DNA of 64,000 nt from Crassaminicella profunda (GCF_019884785.1 NZ_CP082326.1:2411355-2475354); one strand, 5' to 3'; shown: positions 18,281 to 27,768, counted from the stretch's first letter. Numbers and translations: made by a program. The notes: generated by a model not told the origin, from the letters alone.

Positions 18281-19336
18281 CTATAATAAAATTTCTTCCC
18301 CAATACCATTTTCATTGGCTACATCAAGAGCTAATTTTGAAACCATCAAGTCTTGAAGAGCAATACCCGTTGTATCATAGATAGTTATATCCTCTTTTGA
18401 ATTTCTTCCCTTTATATTCTGTAAAATTAATTCTCCCATCTCTCCAAGGATATCCTTCTCTTGAATAACCCCTTTCTTAATAGCCATTTCCGTTTCTCCA
18501 ACATTTTTTGCTTGATTCACATCATCTACAAATACTTTTGCCATGCTGAAAATATTTTCATCTATTTCCTGTTTACCAGACATATCTGCACCTACACAGC
18601 TAATATGAGTTCCTGATTTTACCCACTCTTTCATGATCATTGGTTTTTTCGATGGAGTTGCTGTTGTAATAATGTTACTTTTCTTCACAGCATCCTCTAA
18701 ATTTTCTACAGCTTCAAAAGTCACATCAAATTTTTCCTTAAGCATATGATATAATTTTTCATCATCTTTATAATAAGCAAGAAACTTCTCTTCTAATAAT
18801 CCTTTTATATTTCCTTCAAGTTTTTTAGCATTTTCAAAATCTAGAGGATCATATAATCTTACTTTTTTAATATGATTCATAACCATTAACATAGCTGCAA
18901 TTTGAAATGATGCTTGATGTCCAGTCCCTACCATCAAGAAATTTTCTGCCCCCTTATTTGCCAAATATTTAGCACCTATAGCACCTGCTGCACCCGTTCT
19001 CATACCTGTGATATGTTCTGCACTTAAAAGTCCAATAGGCACCCCTGTTTTCATATCAAAAACAAGAGTTGTTCCAATTAAAGGTGGTAAATCCTTTTTA
19101 GCATTCTCACCATACCAAGAAACTAACTTTAAACCATAAATATCTGCATCATTTAGATATCCAGATTTAATATCCATGTCTGCTGCCCCGGGTTCAAATT
19201 CATGAAAAATCATTGGCCAAACGTCAGCTCTTTTCTTAGCTTTTAAAGTATATACCTTTTCTACAGCTTCAATAACCTCTTTCATTCCTAATGTTTTTTT
19301 AATGACCTCTTGGTTTAAAACCTTTACTTTAAACAT
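18281..19336 (-). CDS. Ornithine cyclodeaminase / mu-crystallin family protein
   Basis: A 351-residue NAD(P)-dependent enzyme of the OCD/mu-crystallin family. A Rossmann domain with GTGHQASFQIAAM (G-x-G-x-Q) is at about residues 135-310, and GLKLVSWYGENAKKDLPPL precedes the substrate site. SAEHITGMRTGAAGAIGAKYL is characteristic of the family. Members include ornithine cyclodeaminase, L-alanine dehydrogenase, ketimine reductase, iminosuccinate reductase (BhcD) and EutC; some public entries of this length are, from memory, labelled tyramine oxidase subunit B. GGAGG lies 5 bases before the ATG. Pairing with a beta-hydroxy-amino-acid dehydratase favours imine reduction over ornithine cyclisation; this is inference. 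Confidence 0.85.
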   Translation of the reverse strand: MFKVKVLNQEVIKKTLGMKEVIEAVEKVYTLKAKKRADVWPMIFHEFEPGAADMDIKSGYLNDADIYGLKLVSWYGENAKKDLPPLIGTTLVFDMKTGVPIGLLSAEHITGMRTGAAGAIGAKYLANKGAENFLMVGTGHQASFQIAAMLMVMNHIKKVRLYDPLDFENAKKLEGNIKGLLEEKFLAYYKDDEKLYHMLKEKFDVTFEAVENLEDAVKKSNIITTATPSKKPMIMKEWVKSGTHISCVGADMSGKQEIDENIFSMAKVFVDDVNQAKNVGETEMAIKKGVIQEKDILGEMGELILQNIKGRNSKEDITIYDTTGIALQDLMVSKLALDVANENGIGEEILL

Positions 19337-19352
19337 ATTTTCCTCCTTCTCA

Positions 19353-20315
19353 TTAATAATATTGATCTATTAATGTTTTTAATAACTCATCTCTAATATT
19401 TCCTCCAGTAATAACCAACGCCACATTTTTTCCTTTAAAACGTTCTCTATTTTGCTCATAAGCAGCATATACAATAGCACTGGATGGTTCACACAATATT
19501 TTTTCATATTTCATCATCTCTATTGTAGCTTTTGCCAAGTCTTCTTCTTTTACAATGATCACTCCATCAATACACTTTTTTGCCATAGCATAAGGGGTTT
19601 TAGCAATGCCACCAATCAAAGCATCACAAATACTTTCAGTCGCTTCAAAATATTCATAACAAACTCCATCTTCCAAAGATTTTCTCATTGCAGGGCTAGC
19701 TTCCGTCTGAACACCAATCACTTCTATTTTTGGATTCACATGTTTTGCATATACACTAATGCCTGTAATAAGTCCTCCGCCACCAATAGGTACCATAATT
19801 ACATCAATATCTGGATTCTCATTGCATATTTCTAAGCCAATTGTTCCTGCTCCAGCTATACAAACAGGATCTTCACAAGGGTTTACTTCAATAAGCCCTA
19901 GTTCTTTTATTTTTTGTTCCCCAATATGATGGGCTTCATCATAATCTTTACCAACTTTATTTACCTTTGCCCCGAAGCAACTCATTTTTTCAGTTTTAGG
20001 GAAGGGTGTAGTCTCTGGCACAAAAATTTCTGTTGGATGGATGTCAAGTTTTGAAGCTGTATACGCTAAAGCTGCCCCATGATTTCCTGAAGAAATTGCC
20101 GTTACCCCTCTTTTTCTTTCTTCTTTTGTTAAGTTCATTAATTTACTCATAGCACCTCTTATTTTATAACTCTTTACAACAGGTTGCTGATTTTCAAGCT
20201 TCATAAAAACTTCAGAATCTTTATCACTTAACCTAAAACTTTTTTCTAATGGTGTTTTACAAATATGATCTTTCATTCTTTCATAGGCCAATTCAATATC
20301 CTTGTATGTCAACAC
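19353..20315 (-). CDS. Threonine dehydratase / hydroxyaspartate dehydratase-like PLP enzyme
   Basis: A fold-type II PLP enzyme of about 320 residues in the serine/threonine dehydratase and serine racemase family. The PLP lysine is in VKSYKIRGA, the phosphate loop is IGGGGLITG, SSGNHGAALAY binds substrate, and the C-terminal VITGGN is conserved. There is no ACT regulatory domain, so it is a catabolic or racemase-type short form like EutB or BhcB. AGGAGG fits a GTG start at 20315 (8 bases); the frame extends three codons further, with TTG and GTG alternatives. It is first in the operon with the OCD-family and aminotransferase genes and lies downstream of the PucR gene. Confidence 0.85.
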   Translation of the reverse strand: MLTYKDIELAYERMKDHICKTPLEKSFRLSDKDSEVFMKLENQQPVVKSYKIRGAMSKLMNLTKEERKRGVTAISSGNHGAALAYTASKLDIHPTEIFVPETTPFPKTEKMSCFGAKVNKVGKDYDEAHHIGEQKIKELGLIEVNPCEDPVCIAGAGTIGLEICNENPDIDVIMVPIGGGGLITGISVYAKHVNPKIEVIGVQTEASPAMRKSLEDGVCYEYFEATESICDALIGGIAKTPYAMAKKCIDGVIIVKEEDLAKATIEMMKYEKILCEPSSAIVYAAYEQNRERFKGKNVALVITGGNIRDELLKTLIDQYY

Positions 20316-20429
20316 CAAGAACACCTCCTATTCATTGTGAATATTTATTCTTATTCTTGGTATTATTATAAACATTTTTTCATTGTAAATGTTCTAATAA
20401 TTATGCTGTTTATTTGTAAAATTTACAAT

Positions 20430-20457
20430 AAAAAAGAACATCTTTAGATGCTCTTAT
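20430..20457 (-). terminator. Terminator of pucR-like gene
   Basis: AAGAGCATCT and AGATGTTCTT form a stem on the minus strand followed by TTTTTT, so the regulator and the metabolic operon are probably separate transcripts. Confidence 0.8.
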
Positions 20458-20459
20458 CT

Positions 20460-21602
20460 TTAAACGGTATGTTCTATGACCATATATACTCTTATCATAA
20501 AGGATAATTGCTCATAAAAACCAGAAATATTTTCTTCAATCGGTAATAATTCTTTGATTTTTTTGATTCGATACCGAATAGTATTTCCATGTTGAAATAA
20601 TGCTTTTGCTGTTTTGTTAATATCCCCATCGTTATTCACATAAATACAAGCCGTTTTTACCAAATCCGTCTCATGTTTTTTATCATACTCAAGAAGGGGG
20701 TTGATCATACTATTATAATATTCTTTTAACCAATCACTCTCTAGCATTGGAACAATCACTTTATTAAGACCTATATGGTCAAAACTAAGAGCTTCACATC
20801 CATAAGCTTCTGCTACTTTCCCTGCATATACAGCTTCTTTTATAGCCTGATCTAATTTGCTCAAACTTTTCATCCCACTAGAAGTCCCAATAACATACTC
20901 GCCTGAATTCATACCTACTTTAGACAAAACCTCCGTTATATTTATATATTTATCTTCTTTTGATATAATTAACAATACCCCATGTTCAATCAATAATGCA
21001 GTACTATAAAGATCTCTTGAAGGTCCGTTGTTAATAGTAGAAATGATATATTTAGGATCTTCATGACATTTCATGTAAGCAACAAAAATATTTTCTTTAA
21101 AGGTTGAATTAATTTCTAAAGCTACACGTCTAACCATCATTTCCGAAAGATTTGCATTTAAAAGTCCGTGAACCTTTGAAGATAGATACAAGTTGTCTTC
21201 ATCATTCTTTAAAGCCTTTATAATATCATAAATAATATTTTCAGTATATAGTTCTTTAGGATATAAAAAAATTGGAAAATCATTGTGACTACAATAATAA
21301 ATCACATCTTGAGACAATTCTTTAAAATAAATATTTTTAATGGCTAATCCACAAACACCTATTTCTACCAATTCCTTTACAACATCTAATAATCCATTAG
21401 GCTCTTCTCTTATAGGATATAAACTAGTTACTAGAAAATCTCCTTTTCTAAAGACCTCCTTCATACACCCACCGATTTCATAATCCAAAATCCCAACGGC
21501 TTTAACAATCCTTCCTAGTCCATTTTCTCCAGCTATTAGCTTTACCTCTTTTAAACCTTGAAGCTTACAAGCATCTCCCACACTTAAACTCAATTTTTTC
21601 AC
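20460..21602 (-). CDS. PucR-family transcriptional regulator
   Basis: A 380-residue regulator with three parts: an N-terminal PucR sensor domain (about 5-125, LSVGDACKLQGLKEVKLIAG), a central CdaR/GGDEF-like domain and a C-terminal HTH_30 helix-turn-helix (VNNDGDINKTAKALFQHGN, then TIRYRIKKIKELL). PucR-type proteins usually activate purine or amino-acid catabolic genes in response to a pathway metabolite. The dehydratase operon starts 136 bases downstream on the same strand, making it the likely target. The GTG at 21602 lacks a good ribosome site; a TTG three codons in (21593) has AGGTG 6 bases before it and may be the true start. Confidence 0.88.
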   Translation of the reverse strand: MKKLSLSVGDACKLQGLKEVKLIAGENGLGRIVKAVGILDYEIGGCMKEVFRKGDFLVTSLYPIREEPNGLLDVVKELVEIGVCGLAIKNIYFKELSQDVIYYCSHNDFPIFLYPKELYTENIIYDIIKALKNDEDNLYLSSKVHGLLNANLSEMMVRRVALEINSTFKENIFVAYMKCHEDPKYIISTINNGPSRDLYSTALLIEHGVLLIISKEDKYINITEVLSKVGMNSGEYVIGTSSGMKSLSKLDQAIKEAVYAGKVAEAYGCEALSFDHIGLNKVIVPMLESDWLKEYYNSMINPLLEYDKKHETDLVKTACIYVNNDGDINKTAKALFQHGNTIRYRIKKIKELLPIEENISGFYEQLSFMIRVYMVIEHTV

Positions 21603-21719
21603 CTACTTTATCTTGATCTTATCATTTATTTTACCGTATTTATTCATAAAAAGCATAAAAGTATTGCTATTTTTATCAAAAGTTATCCATAAATCTAAAA
21701 TTTTATAATTTCCTAAAAC

Positions 21720-21750
21720 AAAAAAAAAATAGCAAAGCTATTCTTTTTTT
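21720..21750 (-). terminator. Terminator of the 294-residue unknown gene
   Basis: GAATAGC, loop TTT, GCTATTT on the minus strand followed by a long T-run. Confidence 0.75.
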
Positions 21751-21766
21751 TACTATTTTATTTTCT

Positions 21767-22651
21767 CTATTGATTGGTTAAATGATAAAATTCATTGATC
21801 AATAAGTCTATATCTGTCTTATTAGAAGGTGAACATATAGCCTCTATAGGTTCATTATTTAACAGATTTACTGAAAAAATATATACCTCTTCATCCTCTT
21901 TCTTTTCAAATTTTATCTCTTTAATCTTCGTTAAAGGTATATAATTCCATACGCCTCCATACTTACTATTTTTATCTTTTTGTAATTCATAATCCTCTCT
22001 GATCATGATCAATTCATTCTTGGTTAAAATAACTATATGTGCATTCGTTTTTCTTTTAGAAAAATACTTAAAATGTTTTTCACAAATTTCATTTTGATAG
22101 ACTACATTCATAACTTTTTGCCCAGATAAAATACTTTGCTTACTATAATTTAAAAATTTCAAATCTACTGTTTTTAAGTAATCAAATTTTGACAATTCAT
22201 TTTGCATATCACAAGGCTCAACATTACTAATAGAGGTCCTTATTTTTTTTATAATAGGTAAAAACAAATCATCTCTAGCTGTATTAAAACCAATCATTGA
22301 TGATTTTAATTCATCATGTACTTCTCCACTAATCTTAATCCATGAATCTAACAATACAGAACCTATTTCCGTATAATAAATGTCTTCAAAACTATAACAT
22401 ATCATTTCAACTTTTTGATTTATTTCTTCATAAATACATACTCTATCATCAAAAACACTTATCAATTTGGTCACTTTATTCTTTGTACTCCATTTATTAG
22501 GCGGAATAAAAATGCTATCTGGAAATTGTTCATCTCCCTCAAATAATTGAAAATGTTCTTTAAACATCTCTGGTACTTCCTCATAAGATTGAATTTTTTT
22601 CGGCCAGGTTTTCATAGTTTCCCAAGATTTCATGTTTTTTGTAGATGTCAT
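21767..22651 (-). CDS. Unknown protein, possibly with PH-like domains
   Basis: A 294-residue soluble protein not recognised by family. It has two similar halves of mixed strands and helices: residues about 60-140 (TKLISVFDDRVCIYEEINQK then CYSFEDIYYTEIGSV) and about 190-290 (HIVILTKNELIMIREDY then WNYIPLTKIKEIKFEKKE). Each half reads as strand, turn, strand followed by an I-P-L-x-x-I-x-x-I or F-x-D-I-x-Y strand, a pattern typical of bacterial PH-like (YokE/bPH) domains. No signal or membrane segment is present. GAAGGGAG lies 9 bases before the ATG. It is a single-gene unit. A role in stress signalling or membrane binding would be a guess. Confidence 0.7.
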   Translation of the reverse strand: MTSTKNMKSWETMKTWPKKIQSYEEVPEMFKEHFQLFEGDEQFPDSIFIPPNKWSTKNKVTKLISVFDDRVCIYEEINQKVEMICYSFEDIYYTEIGSVLLDSWIKISGEVHDELKSSMIGFNTARDDLFLPIIKKIRTSISNVEPCDMQNELSKFDYLKTVDLKFLNYSKQSILSGQKVMNVVYQNEICEKHFKYFSKRKTNAHIVILTKNELIMIREDYELQKDKNSKYGGVWNYIPLTKIKEIKFEKKEDEEVYIFSVNLLNNEPIEAICSPSNKTDIDLLINEFYHLTNQ

Positions 22652-23086
22652 CTTATCGCTCCCTTCCTCTTTTATCTTAATCTTTTATATGTATTTTATG
22701 AAAAATATTTTTCATTTTTTAGCCATTTCTGACATAGATATTTAATCTAAATCATCCACTGTAAAAAGAACTTCACAATGAAAACATATCCTATTTTCCA
22801 TATTCCATCCTTCATATGTTATATTGTTTGTAAAACAAAATAGTTTTATTATCTAATCCTCCTATAAACCAATTATTTTAGATATATATTATATACTTTT
22901 TTCAGAAAAGTCAATATTTTTTTGTTTTTTAAGGTAAATGATGTTAACGGCTTTCATATAAAAAAAACCTGTGCATCTAGGTATTTTTATCCTAAGTACA
23001 CACGGTTTTCTATATGGATATATTATTTACAAATTAATTGTAAGTTTAATAAACCCTTTATATCCTATATGAACATACTTTTTCTT
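22652..23086. other. 435-base intergenic region
   Basis: Very AT-rich. It contains the MATE-gene terminator (22964-23012), the promoter region for the 294-residue protein, and a 19-codon minus-strand ORF at 22742-22801 with a ribosome-site-like GAAGGATGG and a CxxC pair (ICFHCEVLF). That ORF is too short to call. Confidence 0.5.
22964..23012 (-). terminator. Terminator of MarR-MATE operon
   Basis: AAAACCGTGTGTACTTAGGATA pairs with TACCTAGATGCACAGGTTTT across an AT loop, followed by TTTT on the minus strand. Confidence 0.8.
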
Positions 23087-24448
23087 TTAAAACTCTCCTT
23101 GAATTTTATTTTCATTAAAAACGGTTTTTTCTTTCATCACTAATATGAAAGTAACCACTGTTGCAACAATATCTGATATGGGATAAGAATAGAATATCCC
23201 TTTAATTCCTATGAATAACGGTAAGATTAACACCAATGGAATTAAAATAATAATTTGTCTTGACATAGTAAGAATCAATGATTCTAACCCTTTTCCGATA
23301 GACTGGAATAAAGTTGACCCTATTATTTGGAATCCTATAAATGGTAGTCCCCATATAATCATTCTAAGGCCCTGCACACCTAATTCTATGGTTTTAGGAT
23401 CTTTTGTAAATATACTTATGATCACTTTAGGAAATATAAGCATAATTAAAAAGGCAAATACACTCTGAATACTAGCATAAAGAGCTGCATATTTAAAGCA
23501 CTCTTCTACTCGATCAAACTTCCTAGCCCCATAATTAAATCCTGCAATAGGTTGGAATCCTTGAGCTAAACCAAATAGGGGCATGAACATAAACATAAAA
23601 AATCTATTAATAATCCCCAGAACTACAACATGATAGTCTGTTCCATATTTAACCAAACTCTTATTCACAATAATCATCAATATACTACCTGCTATTTGTC
23701 TAAAAAATGCAGCCATTCCAACAGAAATAATTTCTTTCACATTCTCTTTTGTCAAATGAAAATTTGAAATTCTAATTTTAAGAAGACTTTCTCCTTTTAT
23801 ATAATAATATAAAAGCCAAATAGCACTACATATTTGAGCAATAACCGTTGCAAGAGCAGCTCCTTTTACCCCCATCTTCAGTCCAAGTATAAAAATCGCA
23901 TCTAATAAGATATTGATCCCTGCCCCTACAATCATACTAATCATTGCCACTTTTGCATTTCCTTCAGCTCTTACATAGTTATTTGTAGACATGGCAAAAC
24001 TGTTTAAAATAATTCCATAAGCTATTATTTTTGTATATTCTTTGGCATAAGGCATAGTTGCCTCTGTAGCACCACATAAAATCAATAATTGATCTACAAA
24101 TAAAAACACAATCACCGTAATAATTGTATTGATAATAAGATTAAGAAGGATTGCTTCTCCTAATACTTTCTCTGCACCTTTTATATTTTTTTCACCCATT
24201 CTTCTTGAAATTGCAGATGCAGCACCTGTTCCTACAGTAAAGGCTATTGCCATCATAACCATCATAATAGGCATGGCGATGGTTGTTCCTCCTAAAGCTA
24301 AGGGCCCTACTCCATGTCCTATAAAAATACCATCTGCTATATTATAAAAAGCATTCACAAGCATTCCAATAATAGCTGGAATTGAAAACTTTAAAAGCAA
24401 TTTATTAATAGGTTCATTGCTCATCATCTCTCTTCTTTTTTCATCCAT
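23087..24448 (-). CDS. MATE-family multidrug efflux transporter (MepA-like)
   Basis: A 453-residue integral membrane protein with 12 hydrophobic helices in two homologous halves, typical of Na+- or H+-coupled MATE exporters. The N-terminal pattern MSNEPINKLLLKFSIPAIIG, then YNIADGIFIGHGVGPLALGG, is the family signature, and FGLAQGFQPIAGFNYGA opens the second half. It exports drugs, dyes or metabolites. It follows a MarR regulator in the same operon with a 16-base gap, as MepR and MepA are arranged in Staphylococcus, so it is probably derepressed by substrate through that regulator. Confidence 0.92.
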   Translation of the reverse strand: MDEKRREMMSNEPINKLLLKFSIPAIIGMLVNAFYNIADGIFIGHGVGPLALGGTTIAMPIMMVMMAIAFTVGTGAASAISRRMGEKNIKGAEKVLGEAILLNLIINTIITVIVFLFVDQLLILCGATEATMPYAKEYTKIIAYGIILNSFAMSTNNYVRAEGNAKVAMISMIVGAGINILLDAIFILGLKMGVKGAALATVIAQICSAIWLLYYYIKGESLLKIRISNFHLTKENVKEIISVGMAAFFRQIAGSILMIIVNKSLVKYGTDYHVVVLGIINRFFMFMFMPLFGLAQGFQPIAGFNYGARKFDRVEECFKYAALYASIQSVFAFLIMLIFPKVIISIFTKDPKTIELGVQGLRMIIWGLPFIGFQIIGSTLFQSIGKGLESLILTMSRQIIILIPLVLILPLFIGIKGIFYSYPISDIVATVVTFILVMKEKTVFNENKIQGEF

Positions 24449-24464
24449 ATATACGCCTCCAAAT

Positions 24465-24908
24465 CTATAATTTATTGGATATTTTCTCTAAAGTCTTAAT
24501 GGCTTCTAAAAACCCATGCATCTCCTCTTCTGATAATTTATCCAATTTTTTCATTAAATGTTCATTCAGTTTGTAAATTTGCTCATCTGCAAAATATATA
24601 CCATTTTTTGTCAATTGAATAACATGCTTTCTTCTATCTTTCTCATCTTTTGTTCGAATAACATATCCTTTTTCTGTAAGTACATCTATCACAGTTGTAA
24701 AACTTCCCTTTTCTAACTGAATCATACTACATAGTTCTGTCATACTTTTAGGCCCATGATTTTTGAGAATCATTACTGTTTTATGTTGATTCTTATTCAT
24801 CTTATGCATAGCACACTCTCTTTTGAAAAAATCCATAAATAAATAATTTCTCATTTTAGCCATTGTTTTAAAAAAAAATTTCCTGATTTCTCTCAATTCC
24901 CCCTCCAA
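24465..24908 (-). CDS. MarR-family transcriptional regulator
   Basis: A 147-residue winged-helix repressor. The recognition region is residues about 45-95 (KSMTELCSMIQLEKGSFTTV, then LTEKGYVIRTKDEKDRRK), ending in the D-x-R-(D/R) wing typical of MarR; flanking helices form the dimer interface. It probably represses its own operon with the MATE exporter. Two starts are possible: TTG at 24908 with GGGAGGGG 5 bases before it, or TTG four codons later behind GGAGGGGG. Confidence 0.9.
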   Translation of the reverse strand: MEGELREIRKFFFKTMAKMRNYLFMDFFKRECAMHKMNKNQHKTVMILKNHGPKSMTELCSMIQLEKGSFTTVIDVLTEKGYVIRTKDEKDRRKHVIQLTKNGIYFADEQIYKLNEHLMKKLDKLSEEEMHGFLEAIKTLEKISNKL

Positions 24909-25056
24909 TGGAACCCCTCCCTTTATAATACGATTTCTAATAGTTAGATTTCTTATCTTATGTATTCTAACATATTTTTCATCCTTTAGTCAATATAAAA
25001 AATTCCCATTATGCTTTTCGCATATGCTCATCTCGCAAGTTTTATAATTGCCTACA

Positions 25057-25093
25057 AAATAAAAAAGCACCTAACTTTTGTTAAATGCCTTTT
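25057..25093 (-). terminator. Terminator of MFS gene
   Basis: AAAGGCATTTAAC and GTTAGGTGCTTT form an imperfect stem on the minus strand followed by TTTT. Confidence 0.75.
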
Positions 25094-25104
25094 ATAAATC
25101 ATAA

Positions 25105-26313
25105 TTAATCCTCTTTTACTTTACTCGCTACATATAAATTCACTAAGGAAAGGGATGCTGCTAAAAAGAATATATATTGTGGCCCCCATAAGCTCCAAAC
25201 GATTCCACCTAAATAAGCACATATAATAGAAACACAATGATCTAAACTAAGTCCTAAAGACAATGTAGGTGTAATATCAGAAGTTTTCACAGCTATAGAA
25301 CGCAAATAAATAGTTCTAATCATCCCCATTTGAGTGGACATCCTATCAAATATAAATAACAGATACGCTAAAAACACAGGAATACCAATAGTAGCTAATG
25401 CTCCTGTTGAAAACCCTGCACTCAATAATCCATATACCACATACACAACAATAAACGATAATGCATCCGCATAAAGTAACTTCTTAATTCCAAATCGATC
25501 AATCCATCTACCTACAGCAGGAATAAAAAATACCCCTATAAAAGAACCAATAATACTTAAAATTGCTAAAGTATCTGCTCTTTTATTTAATAATTCAATG
25601 AGTACCCATGGGCCATAAACAATCATAATTTGTTTTTGTACCCCCCACATAACTACTAAAGTATAATAATACTTATATTCTTTTCTAAAAATAAAATTCA
25701 CCTTTTTATTGCTTTTGATTGATTTTCCTATTTGTTTTTCCAGCATAAAAAATAAAATAAGTACTACCATCAAAATACCTGCTGATAGAATAAATATCCA
25801 CTTCCATCTACTTGTGAAACTAAAAAAACCTACCCGAAACCCAATAAACACCACGATCCCAGCAAGCATTGTAAAAATCGTGGAAACGCCTTTATATTGT
25901 CCCATTTTCTTTCCAATATTTTCATCCTTTATCAAGGATATCCCTATACTATCTTTTATGGGCATAAACACATGCATCCCTAAAGAATTGATAAAAATAA
26001 AAATTAGCATAATAGTAAAGGGGGGTGTAATAAAACCTAATACACCGATACCAATAATACTTAATACTTGTGCTACCATAGCAATACGAATATCTGAAAA
26101 TAATGATAATGAGGCAACAATAAATATAACAAGAACTCCTGGTAATTCCCTTGGAAATTCTATAATCCCCCGTTGATATGCTGTAATTTGGTAAGCATCT
26201 TTAAAATAATTGGCAAGTACATCATTGCTAAGACCTAACCCAAGTGCTGTAAATGCAAGAATCAAAAAATAAATTGCTTGAACTTTGTTCATATTTCTAA
26301 ATTTCTTAAGCAT
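25105..26313 (-). CDS. Major facilitator superfamily transporter
   Basis: A 402-residue membrane protein with about 12 helices and a central cytoplasmic loop (about 190-215, EKQIGKSIKSNKKVNF). GRWIDRFGIKKLL in the second half is an A-motif-like loop (G-x-x-x-D-R-x-G). The first-half A-motif is degenerate, as in several MFS subgroups. The substrate cannot be read from sequence. Single-gene unit with its own terminator. Confidence 0.85.
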   Translation of the reverse strand: MLKKFRNMNKVQAIYFLILAFTALGLGLSNDVLANYFKDAYQITAYQRGIIEFPRELPGVLVIFIVASLSLFSDIRIAMVAQVLSIIGIGVLGFITPPFTIMLIFIFINSLGMHVFMPIKDSIGISLIKDENIGKKMGQYKGVSTIFTMLAGIVVFIGFRVGFFSFTSRWKWIFILSAGILMVVLILFFMLEKQIGKSIKSNKKVNFIFRKEYKYYYTLVVMWGVQKQIMIVYGPWVLIELLNKRADTLAILSIIGSFIGVFFIPAVGRWIDRFGIKKLLYADALSFIVVYVVYGLLSAGFSTGALATIGIPVFLAYLLFIFDRMSTQMGMIRTIYLRSIAVKTSDITPTLSLGLSLDHCVSIICAYLGGIVWSLWGPQYIFFLAASLSLVNLYVASKVKED

Positions 26314-26443
26314 CCTGTTTTATCCTCTCCTTTCATATCTATAGAATAATCCCTTACTACTTTAAATAATATTTTTTCTGTAACGCTTACTCTCTAAGCT
26401 ACTATGTTTTTTAATTCTTGTCAATGGATATAACCTATTCACT

Positions 26444-26479
26444 AAAAAAGCATCTAACCCCTTAGCTAGATGCTTTTTA
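26444..26479 (-). terminator. Terminator of Eis-like gene
   Basis: AAAAAGCATCTAGCTAA pairs with TTAGATGCTTTTTT across GGGG. Confidence 0.85.
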
Positions 26480-26517
26480 TAAACCTTAATGATTTGATTC
26501 ATTTTTCTATATCATTC

Positions 26518-27768
26518 TTAAAAATCTGTATAACATACGGGCTTTTGATTACAATAAAAGGCACGATCTAATTCTTCTATATATTCATCATGATCTAATT
26601 CTAATAAACCTAAATCAAATAATCCTCTTACACTAACACATCCTAAAAACAATGAAGAAAATTCAGCAATATCTATTTTAATGGTTGTTACAAATTCTTT
26701 CGTATCTAATAGAGCCTTTCCATTTTGGAATTTAACGATTATTTCTTCTGTTTTTTTATTAAAGTTATCATCAATTAGAAATCTTACACTTATATTGGCA
26801 TGATTATAATTTCTATTCTCACACTGAATAAAAGCTTTTTTTACATCAAATATTTTATACATAACACCAACAGCTTGGGTGTTGGTTTCTAAATATCCAT
26901 AAGGAATATAATTTAAAGAATCATTTCTTGGATCATTAAATAGATAATAAAAGCTTTCATCTTCTGTATTAAACATCACCAAATTCACTTGATCTTCTTG
27001 TTTTCTTAAGAACCCTAAAAGTTTTTTTAGGACTTGTGAATTTTCATAAATCAATTCCTTTATATAAATATTGTTAACCGTATAGTTTCCATCTTTTCCA
27101 TTCTGAAATTTATAAACTAAATACCCATTAATATTTCCATCTTCATCATAGTTTCCTACAACTCTATTAAAATCATCACCAAATATGCCTTTAATCTCAT
27201 CCCCTAATTTTCTCATCATCCCATGGGTTTTATGAACCACTCGATTATGACAATCAAGTAATTTACACAGCTCTTCTTCCTTTATATATCTAATATCACT
27301 TTCCCCATAATAAGCAGGAATTCTTGAAGCTAATATTCTATATTGATTCATCTTTGTACCAAATCCATATCCCATCTTTTTATAAAAATCTGGTCTAAAT
27401 GGAAGTAAAAGTCCAAAAGGAACCCCCTTATCTTTATAATGCTCTTCATAAAATTTCAGCATGTCACGAGCTGCTTTTTTCTTCTTATGCATCAGATGAA
27501 CACCTAAAAATCCAATTCCAGATACAGGAATAATTTTCCCAAAACAATTCATTTCAAAATCAAAAAGGCGCATTACTGCAATCATTTCATCTTCTTCAAA
27601 CAAACCATAAAAAGTAACTGTAGGATCATTTTTGAGAATTTCTAATGTTTCCTTTTTGTATTGCTCCATTGCTTCTTTTGTAAAATCTTTAAAACTTGGA
27701 TAAGCATTGTAAGCAATTTCAATATATTTGTCAATATGTATTTCCTTAAGTTCCCTAATTTCTCTCAT
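26518..27768 (-). CDS. Eis-like GNAT acetyltransferase with SCP2-type C-terminal domain
   Basis: A 416-residue acetyl-CoA-dependent acetyltransferase of the Eis group. An N-terminal GNAT domain (about 1-150) shows GIGFLGVHLMHKKKKAARDM as the CoA pyrophosphate loop and GLLLPFRPDFYKKMGYGFG, a stretch typical of this group. A second GNAT-like domain and a sterol-carrier-like C-terminal domain follow (AFIQCENRNYN, then SVRGLFDLGLLEL). The chain ends in a free carboxylate after CYTDF, as the Eis mechanism requires. Homologues acetylate aminoglycosides or polyamines, and many have no known substrate, so no resistance phenotype is claimed. Confidence 0.85.
   Translation of the reverse strand: MREIRELKEIHIDKYIEIAYNAYPSFKDFTKEAMEQYKKETLEILKNDPTVTFYGLFEEDEMIAVMRLFDFEMNCFGKIIPVSGIGFLGVHLMHKKKKAARDMLKFYEEHYKDKGVPFGLLLPFRPDFYKKMGYGFGTKMNQYRILASRIPAYYGESDIRYIKEEELCKLLDCHNRVVHKTHGMMRKLGDEIKGIFGDDFNRVVGNYDEDGNINGYLVYKFQNGKDGNYTVNNIYIKELIYENSQVLKKLLGFLRKQEDQVNLVMFNTEDESFYYLFNDPRNDSLNYIPYGYLETNTQAVGVMYKIFDVKKAFIQCENRNYNHANISVRFLIDDNFNKKTEEIIVKFQNGKALLDTKEFVTTIKIDIAEFSSLFLGCVSVRGLFDLGLLELDHDEYIEELDRAFYCNQKPVCYTDF

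Noticed and set aside
26518-27768. Aminoglycoside resistance by Eis
   Set aside because: Only family-level similarity is visible; most Firmicute Eis-like proteins have no shown resistance role.
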